A stretch of DNA of 39,487 nucleotides from Anaerolineales bacterium UBA2395 (GTDB lineage Bacteria; Chloroflexota; Anaerolineae; Anaerolineales; Villigracilaceae), in the NCBI GenBank assembly GCA_002343775.1, contig DDSH01000034.1:1-39487 (forward strand), read 5' to 3'. Numbering within the stretch: position 1 is the stretch's first letter; each line of letters opens with the position of its first letter. A model generated the notes under the pieces. It did not search any database, had not been told where the DNA came from, and was given only the letters and a program-made list of their open reading frames with translations. The position numbers were made by a program, and so were the translations under genes. Below, in pieces: positions 7,212 to 15,897 of this stretch.

Positions 7212-8249
7212 ATGAAAATATTTTACTCGGAAGAACACCGCAATCACTACCCGTCTTTCGAAGTGTTCGATGGCGGCAAACGCGTGCCGTATTTTGAAAA
7301 CCCCGACCGCATGGATCGGATTCTGGCGGCGCTGAAGCAAACCGATTGGGTGGAACTTAAAGAGCCTGAGGAATTTGGGCTCGACCCGATCCTCGCCGTG
7401 CATGACAAAGATTACATCAACTTCCTCGCTTCCTGCTGGGACGAGTGGCTGGACTCTGACCCGGAAGTGGCGGCGTCGCCGGAAACACACGCCTTTCTAC
7501 CCGCCACGTTTGCATTGCGGAGAAGCACCCGCCCCACCGCTTCCCTGCGTGGACGCGGCGGCTACTACATGATGGATTTGTCTGCCTGCATTGTGGCTGG
7601 GACGTATAAGGCGGCCCTGGTTTCTGCCAATTGCGCGTTGAGTGCAGCAAAAGAAGTATTCAGCGCTCAATCATCTGCTTTTGGGTTATGCCGTCCGCCG
7701 GGGCATCACGCTGGTAAAGATTATGCGGGTGGATATTGTTACATAAATAATGCCTCGGTAGCAGCAAACTGGCTATGCGCAAAAGGAAAGACCGCTGTTC
7801 TGGATATCGATTATCACGCTGGAAACGGCACGCAGGATATTTTCTACGAACGAAACGATGTACTGACCATCTCCATTCACGGTGATCCGGAGTTTGAGTA
7901 CCCGCATTACATCGGCTTTGCAAATGAAACCGGTGCCGGCGCAGGACTCGGCTTTCATAAAAACTACCCGCTGGCGAAAGACACCGGGGACGAAGGTTAT
8001 CTCTCCGCGTTGGATGATGCGTTGAAAATGATCCGGCAGTTCGCGCCGGGCTATCTCGTTGTATCCGCTGGCATGGATACATTCGACGGCGATCCGCTAG
8101 GAACCTTTCGTGTTACGCAAAACGGATTCCAGGAAATAGGAAAAAGGATTGCTAGCCTGAACCTGCCGACTGCCATTATCATGGAAGGCGGGTATGCCAA
8201 TGCAGCCCTTGGAGAAAATGTTCGCACTTTATTGGAGAATTTCAAATGA
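7212..8249 (+). CDS. Histone-deacetylase-fold amidohydrolase (acetylpolyamine amidohydrolase-like)
   Basis: The 345-residue protein has the arginase/deacetylase core: RPPGHHAG with H165/H166, DIDYHAGNGTQ with D200 and H202, DGDPLG with D294, and the EGGY tyrosine Y328. These are the Zn ligands and the catalytic His pair and Tyr of class II-type deacetylases. Length and the 'PYFENPDRMDRI' N-terminus fit bacterial acetylpolyamine amidohydrolases, which remove acetyl groups from polyamines or similar amines. A few such enzymes act on other acyl amides, so the substrate is inferred. It is cytoplasmic. The stop codon overlaps the next gene's start (ATGA), so the two are translationally coupled. 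Confidence 0.85.
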   Translation: MKIFYSEEHRNHYPSFEVFDGGKRVPYFENPDRMDRILAALKQTDWVELKEPEEFGLDPILAVHDKDYINFLASCWDEWLDSDPEVAASPETHAFLPATFALRRSTRPTASLRGRGGYYMMDLSACIVAGTYKAALVSANCALSAAKEVFSAQSSAFGLCRPPGHHAGKDYAGGYCYINNASVAANWLCAKGKTAVLDIDYHAGNGTQDIFYERNDVLTISIHGDPEFEYPHYIGFANETGAGAGLGFHKNYPLAKDTGDEGYLSALDDALKMIRQFAPGYLVVSAGMDTFDGDPLGTFRVTQNGFQEIGKRIASLNLPTAIIMEGGYANAALGENVRTLLENFK

Positions 8250-9010
8250 AACACCTGCATCGAATCCTCTTTTTACTCATACTCACATTAACTGCCTGTG
8301 CCCCGGCTGAACCCGAACCGACAGTAGAACCGCAAGCCACCCTCACGCCCATCGTCATTTATGTAACTGCCACGCCCCAGCCTACGCAGACACCATCCAT
8401 CACGCCCACACCGACCATTGCAATCACCAGCACGCCAAGCATTACCCCCACACCGACCATCTCCGCCCCAACCATGACCGCGAACAAACAAGCTCACTGC
8501 CGTTATGGTCCCTCGGCTGCCTATCTTCATGCCGCAGACTTATACGCAGGCGACAAGGGAATAGTCCGCTATCGCGCGGTATACAGCAGTTGGTTATATG
8601 TTCAGTTCGATAAGATCAATTATTCGTGCTGGGTTGCCCCCTCGGTTGTGGATGTGGTTGGGGATGTCGGCACCCTGCCGAGGATCGAACCTGATTTGCA
8701 GCGCATCGGCAGCAATATGTATGGTCCGCCGCAGAACGTGCAGGCAACACGCAATGGCAATGAAGTCCTCATCACATGGAGTCAGATGAAGATGACCGCC
8801 GATGACGACCGCGGTTACTTCTTCGAGGGGTTTGTCTGCCAGAATGGTGCCTACCTGTGGTGGACACAGGACTTCCCCGAACAAACGATCACGAGTTTTT
8901 CCATAAAAGACGAAGCGGGCTGCCCAGCGCCTTCCTATGGAAAGTTGTACACCGTGGAAAAACACGGTTACTCCCTGCCAGTGGACATTGCCTGGCCCCC
9001 GCCACCGTAA
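8246..9010 (+). CDS. Thr/Pro-linker lipoprotein with SH3b-like and FnIII-like segments
   Basis: The 254-residue precursor has a lipoprotein signal (LILTLTAC, Cys18) and a long Thr/Pro linker (residues about 24-75, repeats of TPT/ITPTPT) typical of Anaerolineae surface lipoproteins. A bacterial-SH3-like domain follows ('HCRYGPSAAYLHAADLYAGDKG...SWLYVQ...CWV', residues about 82-130), where 'RxGPS..Y' is the hallmark. A C-terminal beta-rich segment (from about 160, 'PPQNVQATRNGNEVLITW') resembles fibronectin III. It may bind the cell wall or a surface partner; no enzyme motif is visible. It overlaps the HDAC-fold gene by four bases, although the two products are in different compartments. Confidence 0.75.
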   Translation: MKHLHRILFLLILTLTACAPAEPEPTVEPQATLTPIVIYVTATPQPTQTPSITPTPTIAITSTPSITPTPTISAPTMTANKQAHCRYGPSAAYLHAADLYAGDKGIVRYRAVYSSWLYVQFDKINYSCWVAPSVVDVVGDVGTLPRIEPDLQRIGSNMYGPPQNVQATRNGNEVLITWSQMKMTADDDRGYFFEGFVCQNGAYLWWTQDFPEQTITSFSIKDEAGCPAPSYGKLYTVEKHGYSLPVDIAWPPPP

Positions 9011-9021
9011 TTCGCCAAACC

Positions 9022-9050
9022 AAAACTCCCGGTTTCCCGGGAGTTTTATA
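9022..9050. terminator. Bidirectional terminator
   Basis: An 11-bp perfect stem (9022-9032 with 9037-9047), A-run first and T-run last, separates the convergent lipoprotein and receiver genes. Confidence 0.85.
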
Positions 9051-9068
9051 AGATCAAACCAGATCAGA

Positions 9069-9437
9069 TTATTTAACGATCCCCGCCTTTTTGAAGGCGC
9101 CTTCCAACACCTCGATGGTAACCGGCTTGACGACCATCGCTTGAGCGCCGCCGCGCATCACATGCTGGCGCGTCTCCGGCTGATCATCAGATGTGATGAT
9201 GACGACAGGCACACGCATCAGGCGCGGCTCACGGCGGATATAAGCAAGCACTTCTGTGCCGTCCACGCCGGGCATATTGATATCCAGACAGATGAAGCCG
9301 GGCACATAACTTGCCAGCATCGACATGGCTGGACTGGAACCATAGGCAACCTTGGCGGGCAGGTCCATTAATTGGAGCATTTGTTGCAGTGCGTCCGCCG
9401 TCTGGCGGTTATCGTCAATGATCAATCCTTCGGTCAT
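9069..9437 (-). CDS. Stand-alone CheY-like receiver domain
   Basis: The 122-residue protein is one receiver domain with the full phosphorylation set: D8/D9, phospho-acceptor D52 in 'CLDINMPGVDG', T82 and K104 in VVKPV. It has no output domain, so it acts by protein-protein contact or as a phosphate sink. Its start overlaps the stop of the MoeA-fusion gene by one base (TGATG), a coupled arrangement. A receiver coupled to a molybdopterin enzyme is unusual and no kinase is adjacent; the nearest histidine kinase is at 19932. Confidence 0.88.
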   Translation of the reverse strand: MTEGLIIDDNRQTADALQQMLQLMDLPAKVAYGSSPAMSMLASYVPGFICLDINMPGVDGTEVLAYIRREPRLMRVPVVIITSDDQPETRQHVMRGGAQAMVVKPVTIEVLEGAFKKAGIVK

Positions 9438-11404
9438 CAGTCCTCCAAGATAATATTGCCCATCACAGAAACATCGTATCCGTTCAGGCGGGATACAGAC
9501 TCCCTGAAACGCGCATCCACCAACAGGTCAAAGAGAGGCGTGAGCAGGCTGCCAATTGCATATTCCTTCGGGATTACCAGGTCATAGCGTTCCTGAAACA
9601 ACGGAATGAAATCCAAATCCAGAGCTTGTGCCGCAGCAGCAACTCCCAAACCGCAATCGGCTCGTCCCGAAGCAACTGCCGCTGCCACACCCAGGTGAGT
9701 ATACTCTTCCTGATGATACCCGGCAATGGAATCGGGCGAAATTGTCATCAAATTCAAATGATAATCCAACAGGACGCGCGTGCCCGCGCCACGCTGCCGG
9801 TTCACAAACTGGACCTTGGGGTTGGTGAGGTCTCCCAAAGTTTTTATTCCCTTCGGGTTTCCCTTCCTTACGATCAACCCCTGATCGCGCCCCACCAGCG
9901 CCACCACTTTGACCGGGATATTCGGCATGTATTGGCGGATGTAGGAAATGTTGTACGAACCATCCTGTGGGTCGAGCAGGTGCGAACCAGCCAGGTGCGC
10001 CTCACCGCGACGCAATGCCACCAACCCACCTTGTGAGCCCACGTTAGCAGATGCCAATCTGCGGTCATGCCCGGCAAGGAATTGAGCGACGAGGTCGAGC
10101 GTCAGGTCGTGCGAACCGATGGCGAGGATCGTCTTATCGATATCCGGTTTGCTGCGGTACAAGCGGACTTGAATCTCCTCGCCCGCTTCGATACCTTGTG
10201 TGCCGCTGGGGACAAGCGCCAGCCCGTCCGCTTGAACGAGCGAAGTGATGACCCCTGCCCCACGCGAAAGCGGAGCCGCGAGCAGTTTGCCACCCACCCT
10301 GCCCACCACCACGCGGACAAAATCATCGTCACCCGCAGGCGAGACCAATTTGCGTGTGAGTGTAGCGGTTTCAGTCGGCAGTTCGAGCGGACGCCGCCCC
10401 AGCCATCTGGCAAGGATCGGCTCGACGAAAATATCGATGGTCAATGCCGCAGAAACAGGGTAACCCGGAACACCTACGATCGGAACCACGTCTTTGCGAG
10501 GCGAAGCCGAAGGGATCAAGCCAAGGATCACCGGATGCCCCGGGCGCACCGCCACGCCATGTACCAAAAGTGTGCCTAATTTTTCCACAACCTTTGAGGA
10601 GAAATCCTCGGCACCGGCAGAGGAACCTGCATTGAGCAGAACCAGGTCGTGTGTCTGCGTCGCCTCGACAACCCGCTCGCAAATCAAATCGAAATTATCT
10701 TCTGTAATCGAATAACGGGTCGGCTCACCGCCCATCTGTTTGACCTGAGCCGCCAGCACCAGCGAGTTGTATTCGAGGATGTCACCCGCTTTGAGTTTCG
10801 AACCGATCGGGACGAGTTCTGTTCCGGTCGGCAAAATGGCAACCTTCGGTTTGCGCGCCACGCGGATGGTTTGATGTCCCGCTGCGGCGATGGCGCCCAA
10901 GTCTGCGGGTCTCAGGATGTGACCCGCCGGCAGAACCAGTTGCGTCGCAACGATGTCTTCGCCCAATGGACGGACATGCGCCCACGGTGCGACTGAAGCG
11001 CGAATGCGAATCGACTTGGGCTTGCGAATCTCTGTTGTGATCCGGTCGTTCTCATCCAGCGATTCGACGTTTTCAATCGGGATGACCGCGTTCGCCCACT
11101 CGGGGAGCGGGTCGCCCGTATCGACATACTGCGCCTGCGGACCCGTGTATAACGTCACCGGCGCAGACGGCTGCGCGCCGACCGTATCCACTGCGCGGAC
11201 AGCGAATCCATCCATTGCCGAGGCGTGATAATGCGGTGACGAGATCTCCGCCCAGATCGGTTCCGCTGCGACGCGACCAAGCGCGTTCTCGTCCAGTGGA
11301 ATTACCTCCGCGCCGAGGATGCGCCACAGGTGCGCCGCTTGCAATGCTTCGCGCAAGCGGGCTTGGGCTTGAGAAAGTGGGATGTCGTGAAGATAGACGG
11401 ACAT
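9437..11404 (-). CDS. moeA: MoeA molybdopterin molybdenumtransferase fused to periplasmic-binding-protein-like domain
   Basis: The 655-residue protein has a complete MoeA (residues about 1-415): 'SAMDGFAVRA', 'DTGDPLPEWANAVIP', 'ILPTGTEL', 'LLNAGSSAGAEDF', 'AVRPGHPVILG', 'VGVPGYPVSAAL'. MoeA inserts molybdate into adenylated molybdopterin. From about residue 430 a COG1910-type substrate-binding domain follows ('LAIGSHDLTLDLVAQFL', 'GDLTNPKVQFVNRQRGAGTR', 'VASGRADCGLGVAAAA'), a known fusion that may sense or load oxyanion or cofactor inside the cell. No signal peptide is present. The start at 11404 is chosen from the MoeA N-terminus; upstream frame lies inside the aminotransferase gene. The Shine-Dalgarno is weak. 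Confidence 0.88.
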   Translation of the reverse strand: MSVYLHDIPLSQAQARLREALQAAHLWRILGAEVIPLDENALGRVAAEPIWAEISSPHYHASAMDGFAVRAVDTVGAQPSAPVTLYTGPQAQYVDTGDPLPEWANAVIPIENVESLDENDRITTEIRKPKSIRIRASVAPWAHVRPLGEDIVATQLVLPAGHILRPADLGAIAAAGHQTIRVARKPKVAILPTGTELVPIGSKLKAGDILEYNSLVLAAQVKQMGGEPTRYSITEDNFDLICERVVEATQTHDLVLLNAGSSAGAEDFSSKVVEKLGTLLVHGVAVRPGHPVILGLIPSASPRKDVVPIVGVPGYPVSAALTIDIFVEPILARWLGRRPLELPTETATLTRKLVSPAGDDDFVRVVVGRVGGKLLAAPLSRGAGVITSLVQADGLALVPSGTQGIEAGEEIQVRLYRSKPDIDKTILAIGSHDLTLDLVAQFLAGHDRRLASANVGSQGGLVALRRGEAHLAGSHLLDPQDGSYNISYIRQYMPNIPVKVVALVGRDQGLIVRKGNPKGIKTLGDLTNPKVQFVNRQRGAGTRVLLDYHLNLMTISPDSIAGYHQEEYTHLGVAAAVASGRADCGLGVAAAAQALDLDFIPLFQERYDLVIPKEYAIGSLLTPLFDLLVDARFRESVSRLNGYDVSVMGNIILED

Positions 11405-11419
11405 GGTTAGAGAATAAAG

Positions 11420-11444
11420 ATTGGAGATCGATTCCTTCTCCAAT
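11420..11444 (-). other. Hairpin between aminotransferase and moeA
   Basis: ATTGGAGA (11420-11427) and TCTCCAAT (11437-11444) form an 8-bp stem just after the aminotransferase stop. On the minus strand it is followed by CTTTATTCTC. It could be a weak terminator or processing site that lowers moeA expression. Confidence 0.4.
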
Positions 11445-11450
11445 ATACTT

Positions 11451-12785
11451 TCATCCAATCCCATCCATCGCTGCGCCAAGGCGTTTGACGATCTCATCCA
11501 CTTCGTCTTCGTTGATGGAGATCGGCGGCGAGAACGCCAGCGTACTGCCAAGCGGGCGGGTGCGCAACCCATTCACTTCGGCGGCTTTGAAGATTTTCAT
11601 CGTCATGGCGGGGTCCGCCGCCTTGGTTTCTTTGTTCGAGACAATTTCCACGCCGCAGACCAAGCCGAGTCCGCGCACATCGCCGACAAAGGGGAACTCG
11701 CTGAGAGATTTCAACCCATCGAGCAGGCGCTTGCCGAGGTCACGCGCACGCTGCGGGAAATTCTCACGTTCCATGATCTCGATGTTCTTCAGCCCCACCG
11801 CACATGCCATGGCGTGGCCGGAATAAGTGTAGCCGTGCATGTAAGATTCAGTATCTGCGGCGGATTCCATCGTGTCGCGAATCGCATCTGAAATTTGAAT
11901 GCCGCCCAATTGGGCATATCCACTGGTGATGGCTTTGGCAAATGAAAGAATATCCGGTTTGATGTTCCAATGTTTGAGAGCAAACCACTCCCCGGTGCGC
12001 CCAAAGCCCGTAATAACTTCATCCGCGATGAGCAAAACTTCGTATTTATCGCAAACCTGGCGCACAAGCGGGAAATAATCGTCGGGTGGAACAAGCACAC
12101 CGCCAACGCCCATCACAGGCTCGGCGATGAATGCAGCGACGGTATCCGCCCCTTCGCGGAGAATGGCTTCTTCCAGGGCGCGTGCGGCAGCCTGACCGAC
12201 CGTCTCACCGGGTTTGAGATCGCCTTCGTAGCGATACGGATTCGGCGCGGGGATGTGAACAAATCCATCCACTGCAGGACCAAACATGGTGTGATATTTC
12301 TCCAAACCCGTCGCAAATGTCGCGGACATGGTCACGCCGTGATAAGCGCCCTTGCGGGCAATGACCTTGTACTTGGTCGGCTTGCCCATACGCTTCCAAT
12401 AATAGCGGGCGGTCTTGAAGGCAGAATCATTCGCCTCAGAACCGCCGGATGTGAAAAATGTGGAATTCAAGCCTTCATAGGCAAAACCTGCCAGTTTTTC
12501 CGCCAATTGAATGGACGGCAGGTTGGTCATGCCTGAAAAATTCGACGTGAATGCCAAATCCATCATCTGATCGTAGGCAGCTTTGGCAAGTTCCTCGCGT
12601 CCATACCCGGCATTAACGTTCCACAAGCCCGCCATGCCATCCAAGATCTTTCGTCCATCCGTGAGGTGCAGCCAGACGCCCTCACCTTTTTCGATCACCA
12701 TTGGGTTGGCGTGTGATTTGGGATGATAAACAGGGTGTAATTGCTTCTTGTCTTTCTCGATCCAGGTTTGTGTTCGGTCGCTCAT
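11451..12785 (-). CDS. Class III PLP-dependent aminotransferase
   Basis: The 444-residue protein has fold-type I class III signatures: 'FFTSGGSEANDSAFKTAR' (residues 110-127, phosphate cup), 'IAEPVMGVGGV', D255 in 'LLIADEVITGFGRTG' and Schiff-base K284 in 'LSFAKAITSGYAQLGG'. It closely resembles omega-amino acid:pyruvate and putrescine-type aminotransferases, so the donor is probably a terminal amine or beta-alanine-like compound and the acceptor pyruvate. The exact substrate cannot be read by eye. The start is ATG 12785 with GGAG upstream; the longer frame to 12872 has no ribosome site. It is the upstream member of a minus-strand cluster with moeA and the receiver. Confidence 0.85.
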   Translation of the reverse strand: MSDRTQTWIEKDKKQLHPVYHPKSHANPMVIEKGEGVWLHLTDGRKILDGMAGLWNVNAGYGREELAKAAYDQMMDLAFTSNFSGMTNLPSIQLAEKLAGFAYEGLNSTFFTSGGSEANDSAFKTARYYWKRMGKPTKYKVIARKGAYHGVTMSATFATGLEKYHTMFGPAVDGFVHIPAPNPYRYEGDLKPGETVGQAAARALEEAILREGADTVAAFIAEPVMGVGGVLVPPDDYFPLVRQVCDKYEVLLIADEVITGFGRTGEWFALKHWNIKPDILSFAKAITSGYAQLGGIQISDAIRDTMESAADTESYMHGYTYSGHAMACAVGLKNIEIMERENFPQRARDLGKRLLDGLKSLSEFPFVGDVRGLGLVCGVEIVSNKETKAADPAMTMKIFKAAEVNGLRTRPLGSTLAFSPPISINEDEVDEIVKRLGAAMDGIG

Positions 12786-12808
12786 GGTTTCTCCATTATT
12801 AGGTGATG

Positions 12809-12850
12809 GGTTGAAGGTTCCTAACATGTTCCCTTCAACCTTGGTTTTTT
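12809..12850 (+). terminator. Hairpin with T-tail between guaB-like and aminotransferase genes
   Basis: GGTTGAAGG (12809-12817) pairs with CCTTCAACC (12832-12840), followed on the plus strand by TTGGTTTTTTT. Both flanking genes run on the minus strand, so the T-tail faces the wrong way for them. It may stop antisense transcription or act as a leader hairpin for the aminotransferase. Confidence 0.4.
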
Positions 12851-14289
12851 TACCCCAATACCTCAACGTCATGCGGGCCGGACTCCCGCAAGCCTGCGCC
12901 GGTCATCCGCATAAATATAGCCTTTTCCTGAAATTCCTCGATCGTGCGCGCACCGCTGTAACTCATGCCAGATTGCAGCCCGCCCACCAGCTGCATCAGC
13001 ACTTCACGCGCCTTGCCGCGATATGGGACAGCCGCCTCGACCCCCTCCGCAACATATTCCTCGATCTCCTCTCGAGTGAGGTCGTTGCCCTCGCGTTTGT
13101 TGCGCTCGATGTTCGCCGCAAGCGACGCCATGCCGCGCGAAGCTTTGTAGCGATGCCCGCGCCGCGTCATGATCATACCGGGGCTTTCGTCGGTACCAGC
13201 CAGCATCGAGCCGATCATCACCGTCTGCGCACCGGCGGCAATCGCCTTGGCGACATCACCCGGATGCCGGATCCCGCCGTCCGCGATGATGGGGATGCCG
13301 GAAGGACGTGCCGCCTCAGCGCAATGGATGATCGCCGTCAATTGCGGGACGCCCGAACCCGCCACCTGGCGTGTAATGCAGATGGAACCGGGACCCACGC
13401 CCACCTTGACCGCATCCACGCCCGCGTCGATCAGGCGTCTTGTCCCATCAGCAGTGGCAACGTTGCCGCCGATGATCTGCGCCTCGGGAAAGTGGCTGCG
13501 AATGCTGCGGATCATTTCGATCTCAAGATGCGAATCGCCGTGAGCAATATCCACCACAATACAGTCCGCTCCCGCCTGCAAGGCAGCTTCCACGCGGCGC
13601 ATTTCCTTGTCACGCACACCGACCGCCGCGCCCACCGCCAGGCGTCCCTTTGAATCCTTGGTGGCTTTCGGGAACTTGGTGATCTTCATAATATCCTTCA
13701 AAGTCACCAAACCTGTCACCTTTCCCTTTTTGTCCACCAGCGGAAGTTTTTCGACGCGATACTCGTGCAGCAGCCGCTCGGCATCTTTCAGCGTTGTTTC
13801 GGGCGGGGCACTGTGAACGTCGCGGGACATGATCGCAGTCACGGGTTTGTCATCGTCTTCTTCAAACAACAGGTCGCGGGTGGTGATGATGCCGACAAGT
13901 TTTTCGTTCTGATCGAGGATCAGGATTCCGCCAGTATTCGTTTCCTCGACAACCCGCTTCACATCCCCGACTGTGTGCTGGTCGGTCATCGTGAGCGGAT
14001 TCTCCACGATAAAGGATTCTGCCTTTTTGACGCGCTCGATCTGGCGTGCCTGCTCGGCGATGGTCATGAAGCGATGGATGATGCCGATCCCGCCTTCGCG
14101 CGCCATGGTGATCGCCATCTCGCTCTCAGTGACCACGTCCATGTTGGCGGAGACGACGGGCGACTGCAAGGCGATCTTTTTGGTCAACCAACTTTTGGTT
14201 GAAAGGACACGCCGCGAGTCCACTTCAGAATATTGTGGGACGAGCAGCACATCGTCATAGGTCAGTGCGGTTTCGGACAAAATTTTCAT
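12850..14289 (-). CDS. guaB: IMP dehydrogenase family protein with CBS pair
   Basis: The 479-residue protein has the IMPDH layout: barrel N-terminus 'ALTYDDVLLVPQYSEV', two CBS domains (about residues 93-205), catalytic Cys304 in 'GVGPGSICITRQVAGSGVPQLTAI' and the C-terminal 'TGAGLRESGPHDV'. IMPDH makes XMP, the first committed step to GMP; the divergent purA is the AMP-branch counterpart. One oddity: the mobile flap, where most IMPDHs have Arg-Tyr, reads 'ERNKRE' (R396-N397). By eye the Tyr of the water-activating dyad is absent, so a GMP reductase-like or atypical activity is possible. The start is ATG 14289 with GAGGAG upstream. Confidence 0.82.
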   Translation of the reverse strand: MKILSETALTYDDVLLVPQYSEVDSRRVLSTKSWLTKKIALQSPVVSANMDVVTESEMAITMAREGGIGIIHRFMTIAEQARQIERVKKAESFIVENPLTMTDQHTVGDVKRVVEETNTGGILILDQNEKLVGIITTRDLLFEEDDDKPVTAIMSRDVHSAPPETTLKDAERLLHEYRVEKLPLVDKKGKVTGLVTLKDIMKITKFPKATKDSKGRLAVGAAVGVRDKEMRRVEAALQAGADCIVVDIAHGDSHLEIEMIRSIRSHFPEAQIIGGNVATADGTRRLIDAGVDAVKVGVGPGSICITRQVAGSGVPQLTAIIHCAEAARPSGIPIIADGGIRHPGDVAKAIAAGAQTVMIGSMLAGTDESPGMIMTRRGHRYKASRGMASLAANIERNKREGNDLTREEIEEYVAEGVEAAVPYRGKAREVLMQLVGGLQSGMSYSGARTIEEFQEKAIFMRMTGAGLRESGPHDVEVLG

Positions 14290-14314
14290 TCGTTTTCGTT
14301 CTCCTCGCGCCCGA

Positions 14315-14320
14315 ATTATA
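14315..14320 (-). promoter_or_regulatory. -10 element of guaB-like gene
   Basis: TATAAT on the minus strand, 26 bases before the ATG. No good -35 is seen at 16-18 bases. Confidence 0.45.
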
Positions 14321-14384
14321 CCCAGCACGGTTAAAAATTGCGCTTTTTTAAGCAGCCAAAGTGCAATTTTGAGCCTGGTCAATT

Positions 14385-14390
14385 TATAAT
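14385..14390 (+). promoter_or_regulatory. -10 element of purA
   Basis: TATAAT on the plus strand predicts a start near 14397 and a leader of about 160 bases before purA at 14557. The leader has a possible pairing between CCAGC near 14417 and GCTGG near 14443. I recognise no known riboswitch in it. Confidence 0.45.
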
Positions 14391-14556
14391 GTTGATGCGT
14401 AGACACGCTCGAAACCTCCAGCGAAGATGAAACCTCCTGAAAGGCTGGCAGGTTGGGGGCGGAGTCTGAGGCGCATATCGGACGTCAATCCAAATGACAA
14501 ACAAGGATGTTGCGGGCTTGAATCGAAAAAATCCGTACCATCCACAAGGAGAAACC

Positions 14557-15822
14557 ATGACAGTCATCGCAGTGATCGGTTCGCAGTGGGGCGACGAAGG
14601 CAAGGGTAAGGTGGTGGATTTTTTGGCGAAGCACGCGGACTATGTGGCGCGGTTCAACGGCGGGAACAACGCGGGACATACGGTCATCAACGAATTCGGG
14701 ACGTTTAAAATTCATCTTGTGCCTTCGGGTATTTTCGCACAGAATACGGTGGGCTTGATCGGCGGCGGTGTAGTGATCGACCCTGCCGTGCTGCTCGAAG
14801 AGATCGAAATGCTTAACAAGGCGGGTGTAGGCGTGGACGGGCGTTTATGGATCTCGCCGCGTTCGCACATCATCATGCCATATCACAAGATTTTGGATGG
14901 CTTGTACGAAGAAGCCAAAGGCAAAGGCGCAACTGGAACGACGCGGCGCGGGATCGGTCCGGTGTTTGCGGATAAGGTTAGTTACAACGGCATCCGCTGG
15001 ACGGATTTCGCAAGCGATGCGTTCGAGAAGCGGTTGATGATACAGCTGGAATTGAAGAACAAGATCATCATCGCGCTGGGTGGCGAGGCGTTAAAGTATG
15101 AAGCCGTGCGCGACGAGTATCGCGGGTATTACCTGAAGATAAAGCCTTACATCAAAGAATTGTTCTCGCTGGTACAGGATGGCTTGAAAGCGGATAAAAC
15201 TTTTTTGCTCGAACAGGCGATGGGCACGTTTTTGGATACGGATTGGGGCACCTACCCGTTCGTGACCGCTTCGACGACCATCCCTTCCGCGGCTTCGGCG
15301 GGACTTGGCATTCCGCCCAGGCACATCACACGCGTGGTCGGTGTGACCAAGGCGTACACCACGCGCGTCGGTGCTGGACCGCTGCCGACGGAAATCCACG
15401 ACACTGAGAGCGAAGTGTATAAAAAATTCGGCGAAGTGGCGGCGACCACGGGACGCATCCGCCGTGTGGGCTGGCTGGATCTGGAAATTGTAAAAACCGC
15501 CGCGCAACTAAGCGGCATGACCGAAATCTGTTTAACGAAGTTGGATGTGTTAAGCGGGTTGGAGGAGATCAAGGTCTGTACGCGCTACGAGTTGAGCTGT
15601 GACCCTGTCCGCTACGCAGATGTGGACGCCTACGGCTTGGATCAAGTCGAATGTGTGTACGAAACCATCCCTGGTTGGAGCGAGGACATCAGCAAGGCAA
15701 AGTCTTTTGAGGAACTTCCAGTCAACGCGCAGAAGTACGTGAAGATGATCGAAGAAGCGGCGGGCGTGCCAGTCAAGTGGATCGGGGTTGGTCCGGCAAG
15801 GGACGAGACAATACGAAGATAA
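14557..15822 (+). CDS. purA: Adenylosuccinate synthetase
   Basis: The 421-residue protein is a full-length PurA, which joins IMP and aspartate using GTP in the first step of AMP synthesis. The P-loop-like GSQWGDEGKGK (residues 8-18) contains the catalytic Asp, NGGNNAGHT the catalytic His, and 'TTRRGIGPVF' and 'TTRVGAGPLPTE' are the conserved IMP and GTP loops. The start is ATG 14557 with AGGAG seven bases upstream; the longer frame from 14494 lacks a ribosome site. It is divergent from the guaB-like gene, placing both IMP branch points side by side, 267 bases apart. Confidence 0.95.
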   Translation: MTVIAVIGSQWGDEGKGKVVDFLAKHADYVARFNGGNNAGHTVINEFGTFKIHLVPSGIFAQNTVGLIGGGVVIDPAVLLEEIEMLNKAGVGVDGRLWISPRSHIIMPYHKILDGLYEEAKGKGATGTTRRGIGPVFADKVSYNGIRWTDFASDAFEKRLMIQLELKNKIIIALGGEALKYEAVRDEYRGYYLKIKPYIKELFSLVQDGLKADKTFLLEQAMGTFLDTDWGTYPFVTASTTIPSAASAGLGIPPRHITRVVGVTKAYTTRVGAGPLPTEIHDTESEVYKKFGEVAATTGRIRRVGWLDLEIVKTAAQLSGMTEICLTKLDVLSGLEEIKVCTRYELSCDPVRYADVDAYGLDQVECVYETIPGWSEDISKAKSFEELPVNAQKYVKMIEEAAGVPVKWIGVGPARDETIRR

Positions 15823-15885
15823 TGAATAGTGAGCAGGGAATGGTTCCATGAAAAGACAATTCCCTTTCTGGCAATTCATCCATGC

Positions 15886-15891
15886 TATACT
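15886..15891 (+). promoter_or_regulatory. Extended -10 (TGcTATACT) directly before brnT
   Basis: TG at 15883-15884 and TATACT at 15886-15891 form an extended -10. The predicted start falls on 15898, the A of the ATG, giving a leaderless message. No Shine-Dalgarno sequence is present. Confidence 0.55.
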
Positions 15892-15897
15892 CACGCC

